From Rhodobacterales bacterium (GTDB lineage Bacteria; Pseudomonadota; Alphaproteobacteria; Rhodobacterales; Rhodobacteraceae), in assembly GCA_009992615.1 (NCBI GenBank), contig JAACVA010000105.1, positions 1-9,779 of the forward strand: a DNA stretch of 9,779 nt. Reading direction: 5' to 3'. Positions 5,482-9,779 of the stretch are shown here, piece by piece. The notes under the pieces were generated by a model. It did no database searches. It was not told the origin of the DNA and was given only the letters and a program-made list of their open reading frames with translations. Position 1 is the first letter of the stretch; each line of letters begins with the position of its first letter. The translations under genes and the position numbers were made by a program.

Positions 5482-8400
5482 TCAGTGGAAATCGCGCGAT
5501 TTCGGGATCACCCGCACATCGCGGGGGTGGCGGTGGGTGCCGTTCGGCACAGGTTTGCGCAGTTCATCGGCACGGGCCAGCGGTGTTTGCAGCATGTCCT
5601 GCGACAATCGTTCCAACGCATCGCTGCGGTCGTTCAGATGGCTTGCGACGACGTGGATCACGCTGCCGTCGCGCTGCACCACGCCGGTCACGTCCAGAAG
5701 GCGCGCCTGCATGATAACCTTGCGGAACGCCTCCATCATCTTGGGCCAGATCACCAGGTTGGCCACCCCGGTTTCATCCTCCAGCGTGATGAAACACACG
5801 CCCTTGGCGCTGCCCGGACGCTGGCGCACCAAGACCAGACCGGCCAGTTTCACCCGCCGCCCATTGCCCATGCACAGCAGTTGCCCTGCGGGGGTATATC
5901 CCTGGCGCGCCATGCTTTTCCTCAGAAACTGCAACGGATGCGCCTTCAGCGACAGGCGCAGCGTCTGGTAATCCGCCACCACATGTTCGCAGGTCGGCAT
6001 GGCGGGCAGTTGGAACGGCTGCTCCACCCCCTCGTCCCGCGTCTCGGCGAACAGCGGCAGGTCGGGTGCGTCGCGCAGCGCCTTGGCGTCCCACAGGGCC
6101 TGGCGGCGGTCCAGCCCCATCGAGCGGAACGCATCGGCCGCTGCCAGCTTGCGGATGCTGCCCGCATCCAGGCGGGTGTGATCCTTCAGATCCTTCAGGT
6201 CGGTGAACGGGTCGGCGCGCCGCTCCACGATCCGCGCGCCCATGGCCCGCGACAGCCCGTCCACCTGCCGCAGCCCCAGCCGCACGGCGAACACCCCCGC
6301 CCGCACCGGTTCCAGCGTGTTGTCCCAGTCCGACAGGTTCACATCCACCGGCCGCACCTCGACCCCGTGTTCGCGCGCATCGCGCACGATCTGGGCCGGG
6401 GCATAGAACCCCATGGGTTGCGAATTCAGCAGCGCGGCGCAGAACACGTCGGGGTAATGCCGCTTGATCCAGCAGGATATATAGACAAGGTGCGCAAAAC
6501 TGGCGGCGTGGCTTTCGGGAAAACCGTATTCGCCGAACCCCTTGATCTGGTCGAAACACCGCTGGGCGAACGCGGGATCGTATCCGCGCTGCATCATCCG
6601 GCCCACCATCTTTTCCTGCAACTTCTCGATCGTCCCGCGTGAGCGGAACGTCGCCATCGCCTTGCGCAACTCATTCGCCTCGGCAGGCGAGAATTTGGCG
6701 GCGTCGATGGCGATCTTCATCGCCTGTTCCTGAAAGATCGGCACGCCCAGGGTGCGCCCCAGGATGTTGCGCAACTCATCCGGGTCATGTTCGGGGCCGG
6801 GGGACGGATATTCCACCGCCTCTTTCCCCTGACGGCGCCGCAGATAGGGATGCACCATGTCGCCCTGAATCGGGCCGGGCCGCACGATGGCCACCTGAAT
6901 CACCAGATCGTAAAAGGTGCGCGGTTTCAGGCGCGGCAGCATGTTCATTTGCGCGCGGCTTTCCACCTGGAACGTGCCCAGACTGTCGCCCCGGCACAGC
7001 ATGTCATAAACCGCCCGATCCTCTTGCGGCACGCGGGCTAGGTCCAGATCGCGGCCATGGTGCGCGCGGATCAGCTCAAACCCCTTGCGGATGCACGACA
7101 GCATTCCCAGCGCCAGGATATCGACCTTCAATATCCGCAACTCGTCAATATCGTCCTTGTCCCATTCGATGAAACTGCGCGCGGGCATCGCACCGTTGCC
7201 GATGGGCACGGTATGGCTCAGCGGCGTTTCGGTCAGGATGAACCCGCCCACATGCTGGCCCAGGTGGCGCGGCATACCGATCATCTGGTCGGCCAGCCGG
7301 ATCGTGCGCGCCAGCAGCGGATCAGACAGGTCCAACCCGGCCTGCGCCGCCTCGCGCGCGCCCACCTCGCGCCCCCAACTGCCCCAGATCGTCTTGGCCA
7401 AGGCGCCGGTCACATCCTCGGACAGGCCCATGACACGGCCCACCTCGCGCACCGCCATGCGCGGGCGATAGTGGATTACGGTGGCACACAGCCCGGCCCG
7501 CGCCCGCCCGTATTTGGCATAAATGTGCTGGATCACCTCCTCGCGGCGCTCATGCTCGAAATCCACGTCGATGTCGGGGGGTTCGGTGCGTTCCTCGGAA
7601 ATGAACCTCTCGAACAGAAGATCGTTCTGGTCGGGGTCCACCGCCGTGATGCCCAGCACATAGCACACCGCCGAATTGGCCGCCGAGCCGCGCCCCTGGC
7701 ACAGGATCGGCGGCGACACCTCTTGGCGGGCAAACAGGATGATGTCGTGGATCGTCAGGAAATACTGGGCGATGTTCAGCTTGGCAATCATCGCCAGTTC
7801 CTTGTCCAGCGTGGCCGACACCTTGGGTGGCACCCCCTTCGGATACCGCTCGGCGGCCCCGGCCCACGTCAGATGCTCAAGATACTCCTGCGGCACGCGC
7901 CCCTCGGGCAGGGTTTCGCGCGGGTATTCATAGGACAACTGCCGCAGATCGAAGGTGCAGGCATCGGCCACCTCGCGGGTCGCGGCGATGGCGTGGGGCC
8001 ATTCGGCAAACAGCGCCGCCATCTGGGCAGGCGATTTCAGGTGCCGCTCGGCGTTGGATTCCAGCAGGAATCCGGCCTTCATGATGGTGGTCTTGTGCAA
8101 AATGCAGGTCATCACGTCCTGCAACGGGCGGCGGTCGGGGGCGTGGTACAGCACGTCGTTGGTGGCCAGCAGGCCCAGCCCATGCCGCCGCGCCAGGGTG
8201 TCCAGCCGGTTGATCCGCGCCCGATCATCGCCGCGATACAGGTGGCTGGCCGCGACATGGCGCAGGGTGGGCAGCGCACGCACCAGCCGGGGCAGCCCGG
8301 CGGCGAAATGGGCGATGCTGTCACCCGGCAGTGCGATCAGTTGCACACCTTCGCCATGGGCGGCCAGATCGTCCAGCGTGATGTCGCAGGCGCCCTTGGC

Positions 8401-8781
8401 CTGCCAGTTGCCCTCGGGGTCGTGCATCTTGCCCTTGGACAACAGCGCGCAAAGCCGGCCATAGGCGGCGCGGTCGCGCGGATAGGCCAAAAACCCCGCG
8501 CCACAGGTCAGACGCAGCCGACAGCCGATCACCGGCCGCATCTGCGCCTTGATCGCCGCACCATGCAACCGCACCACCCCGGCCATGGTGTTCAGATCGG
8601 CACAGCCGATGGCATGGTGCCCCTGCGCCCAGGCGGTGGCCACCAGATCAACCGCATCGGACGCGCCGCGCAGGAACGAGAAACAGGTGGTCAGCCCCAA
8701 TTCGACATAAGGCGCGGGCGGGTTCGGGGTGAACCCGTCGTCCAGGGTGCGCTTGGGGTGCTGGTGATCGTTTTCAGGCAT
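5482..8781 (-). CDS. dnaE2: Error-prone DNA polymerase DnaE2 (ImuC)
   Basis: The 1099-residue product is a complete C-family polymerase of the DnaE2/ImuC type, the translesion catalytic subunit of the ImuA-ImuB-DnaE2 mutasome used after DNA damage. Domains in order: PHP (about 25-220), palm with PDIDVDF (402-408; catalytic D403 and D405) and the third aspartate D554 in LKVDILALG, fingers with GFGEYGFPESHAASFA (748-763), a helix-hairpin-helix region (about 836-885), and an OB fold (about 976-1048). The ending HPRDVRVIPKSRDFH is a DnaE2 hallmark and separates it from replicative DnaE1, as does the shorter length. The PHP metal-site motifs are degenerate (ELGLTT near 29, CADLN near 62), so proofreading by this domain is unlikely. 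ATG at 8781 is the first in frame after an in-frame stop at 8785-8787. imuB ends 33 bases upstream; the two are surely cotranscribed. Confidence 0.96.
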   Translation of the reverse strand: MPENDHQHPKRTLDDGFTPNPPAPYVELGLTTCFSFLRGASDAVDLVATAWAQGHHAIGCADLNTMAGVVRLHGAAIKAQMRPVIGCRLRLTCGAGFLAYPRDRAAYGRLCALLSKGKMHDPEGNWQAKGACDITLDDLAAHGEGVQLIALPGDSIAHFAAGLPRLVRALPTLRHVAASHLYRGDDRARINRLDTLARRHGLGLLATNDVLYHAPDRRPLQDVMTCILHKTTIMKAGFLLESNAERHLKSPAQMAALFAEWPHAIAATREVADACTFDLRQLSYEYPRETLPEGRVPQEYLEHLTWAGAAERYPKGVPPKVSATLDKELAMIAKLNIAQYFLTIHDIILFARQEVSPPILCQGRGSAANSAVCYVLGITAVDPDQNDLLFERFISEERTEPPDIDVDFEHERREEVIQHIYAKYGRARAGLCATVIHYRPRMAVREVGRVMGLSEDVTGALAKTIWGSWGREVGAREAAQAGLDLSDPLLARTIRLADQMIGMPRHLGQHVGGFILTETPLSHTVPIGNGAMPARSFIEWDKDDIDELRILKVDILALGMLSCIRKGFELIRAHHGRDLDLARVPQEDRAVYDMLCRGDSLGTFQVESRAQMNMLPRLKPRTFYDLVIQVAIVRPGPIQGDMVHPYLRRRQGKEAVEYPSPGPEHDPDELRNILGRTLGVPIFQEQAMKIAIDAAKFSPAEANELRKAMATFRSRGTIEKLQEKMVGRMMQRGYDPAFAQRCFDQIKGFGEYGFPESHAASFAHLVYISCWIKRHYPDVFCAALLNSQPMGFYAPAQIVRDAREHGVEVRPVDVNLSDWDNTLEPVRAGVFAVRLGLRQVDGLSRAMGARIVERRADPFTDLKDLKDHTRLDAGSIRKLAAADAFRSMGLDRRQALWDAKALRDAPDLPLFAETRDEGVEQPFQLPAMPTCEHVVADYQTLRLSLKAHPLQFLRKSMARQGYTPAGQLLCMGNGRRVKLAGLVLVRQRPGSAKGVCFITLEDETGVANLVIWPKMMEAFRKVIMQARLLDVTGVVQRDGSVIHVVASHLNDRSDALERLSQDMLQTPLARADELRKPVPNGTHRHPRDVRVIPKSRDFH

Positions 8782-8814
8782 GGATCATGCGCCCCTGTGA
8801 AGGGTCCGCCCTCC

Positions 8815-9779
8815 TCACCCGAACATTCCATGCACGAACCAACAGGGTGCGCCGCCGCGCCCATCCCCGTGCAGCCCTTCGCGGTACACCCACAGGCGGC
8901 GGCCGCGCTGATCCTCGATCTTGAAGTAATCACGCAGGCGGGTGCCCGGCCGGTCGTGCCACCACTCCGGCGCAATACGTTCCGGCCCCTCATAACGGGC
9001 AACCAGATGGGTCTGGCGGCGCCAGACAAACCGCGCAGGCGGGCCTTCGGGCACGGCATAGATCACCGTCACCTGTTCAGGCACCGCCAGCAGGCGCAGG
9101 GGCCGGTCGCGCGCAACGGCGGCGGCGGCGTGGGCGGGGGCATCGGCCAGCGCGGTCTGCGCCACCTCGGCCCGCTCGGGCATATGGCTGGCGCACAGCA
9201 CCGGACGTTTCACCGCCCGCGCGCCGAATTTCGCGGCCAGCCTGTCGATCAGCAGAGGCAGGCCCAGATCGTCATCCTTCTGGCCATCCAGATGTACCTG
9301 GATGGCGCGCACCGCTTCGGTGATGCCGGCGGACAGGGTGATCAGATCGAAACCAAAGCCGGGGTCGATCTGCGCCACACGCTCGGCAAACAGCCGCACC
9401 AGATGGGCCGGATCGCGGGTGGGGGCGGATGTGGCGGCGGCGATGCCCGCCACCGTGCCGTCGGTGCGATACACCGCCAGATGCAGCCGCCGCGCGCCCA
9501 GCCCCTGTTGCATCAGTTGCGCACACAGATCCTCGGCCAGCGCAGGCAGCCAGTCGGTGGGATCCTGCACCGGCTCGGGCAGGGTGGCGCGGGCGATCAG
9601 GGGCGGCGCCGCCTCGACGCTGCCCACCGGCTCGGGTAAGCGGCCCCGCGCCTGATCCAGCCGCATCTGCGGGTTCGATTCCAGCGGTTCGCGGGCAAAG
9701 CGGCGGGTCAGCGACAGGCGCGGTGCCTCGGCCAGCGCGCCGATGGTCTTCAACCCCAGACGGCGCAGCAACACCAGGG
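8815..9779 (-). CDS. imuB: ImuB, Y-family polymerase-like protein (5' part outside window)
   Basis: The last 320 codons are present and the frame stays open through the right edge. ImuB-type proteins are about 500 residues, so the N-terminal polymerase-like fingers/palm are missing here. Visible parts are a helix-hairpin-helix stretch (LRRLGLKTIGALAEAPRLSL), RLDQARGRLPEPV, a little-finger-like region, the LLIDRLAAKFG segment, and the ImuB C-terminus with RDYFKIEDQRGRRLWVYREG and WFVHGMFG. ImuB lacks polymerase activity in studied systems and acts as a hub bringing DnaE2 and ImuA to the sliding clamp at stalled forks. I see no good QL(S/D)LF-type clamp motif in the visible part. The codon at 9772-9774 is an internal GTG, not the start. 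dnaE2 follows after 33 bases, the standard mutasome order. Confidence 0.92.
   Translation of the reverse strand, partial: LVLLRRLGLKTIGALAEAPRLSLTRRFAREPLESNPQMRLDQARGRLPEPVGSVEAAPPLIARATLPEPVQDPTDWLPALAEDLCAQLMQQGLGARRLHLAVYRTDGTVAGIAAATSAPTRDPAHLVRLFAERVAQIDPGFGFDLITLSAGITEAVRAIQVHLDGQKDDDLGLPLLIDRLAAKFGARAVKRPVLCASHMPERAEVAQTALADAPAHAAAAVARDRPLRLLAVPEQVTVIYAVPEGPPARFVWRRQTHLVARYEGPERIAPEWWHDRPGTRLRDYFKIEDQRGRRLWVYREGLHGDGRGGAPCWFVHGMFG

Noticed and set aside
5449..6642. 397-codon plus-strand open frame opposite the dnaE2 3' end
   Set aside because: Same triplet register as dnaE2; no ribosome-binding site or family match seen.
7057..9639. 860-codon plus-strand open frame opposite dnaE2 and imuB
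   Set aside because: It shares triplet boundaries with dnaE2, so its stops would need TTA, CTA or TCA codons in the sense gene, which are rare at this GC content. The translation has no recognisable domain and is rich in His, Gln, Arg and Gly, typical of an antisense shadow.
1..9779. A previously undescribed defence, mobile or biosynthetic system
   Set aside because: Seven of the eight genes belong to known families with expected lengths and motifs, and the eighth is a PepSY-like single gene. There are no integrase, transposase, direct-repeat borders or unusual clusters of unknown genes.

Overview
The window looks like ordinary chromosome from a GC-rich alphaproteobacterium, most likely of the Rhodobacteraceae/roseobacter group. 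This rests on the style of the proteins (IHF-beta, a six-domain S1 of 558 residues, the ImuB/DnaE2 mutagenesis pair), on the ihfB - LapA-domain gene - trpF - trpB order, and on strong G/C third-position bias. Family placement is an inference, not a database result. All eight genes I can support lie on the minus strand, so they are transcribed from high to low coordinates. There is no sign of a phage, insertion sequence, CRISPR array, tRNA or rRNA.

In transcription order: the 3' two-thirds of imuB (8815-9779, running off the right edge) is followed after 33 bases by dnaE2/imuC (5482-8781). Together they form the effector part of the SOS-inducible translesion mutasome; imuA and the LexA-controlled promoter would lie outside the window. 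A 204-base gap (5278-5481) holds a good sigma70-like promoter and a terminator-like hairpin. It is followed by rpsA (ribosomal protein S1, 3601-5277), which ends in its own intrinsic terminator. A 332-base non-coding stretch (3269-3600) then leads to a tight cluster: ihfB (2987-3268), a LapA-domain inner-membrane protein (2624-2983) and trpF (1988-2620), with only 3 bases between neighbours. trpB (664-1887) follows after 100 bases and is closed by a strong 14-bp-stem terminator at 592-627. Last is a secreted PepSY-like protein (1-423), cut by the left edge. Its acidic tail is encoded by near-perfect 24-base tandem repeats, and its upstream region carries four GTTTA/TAAAC motifs.

Functionally, the window joins tryptophan biosynthesis steps (TrpF, TrpB), nucleoid architecture (IHF-beta), translation initiation (S1) and damage-induced mutagenesis (ImuB, DnaE2). 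I found no convincing new biological system. The points most worth a second look are the expanding repeat tail of the PepSY-like protein, the repeated motif upstream of it, and the terminator-like hairpin that appears to sit inside the rpsA leader. The very long plus-strand open frames are explained by codon bias of the minus-strand genes and are rejected.
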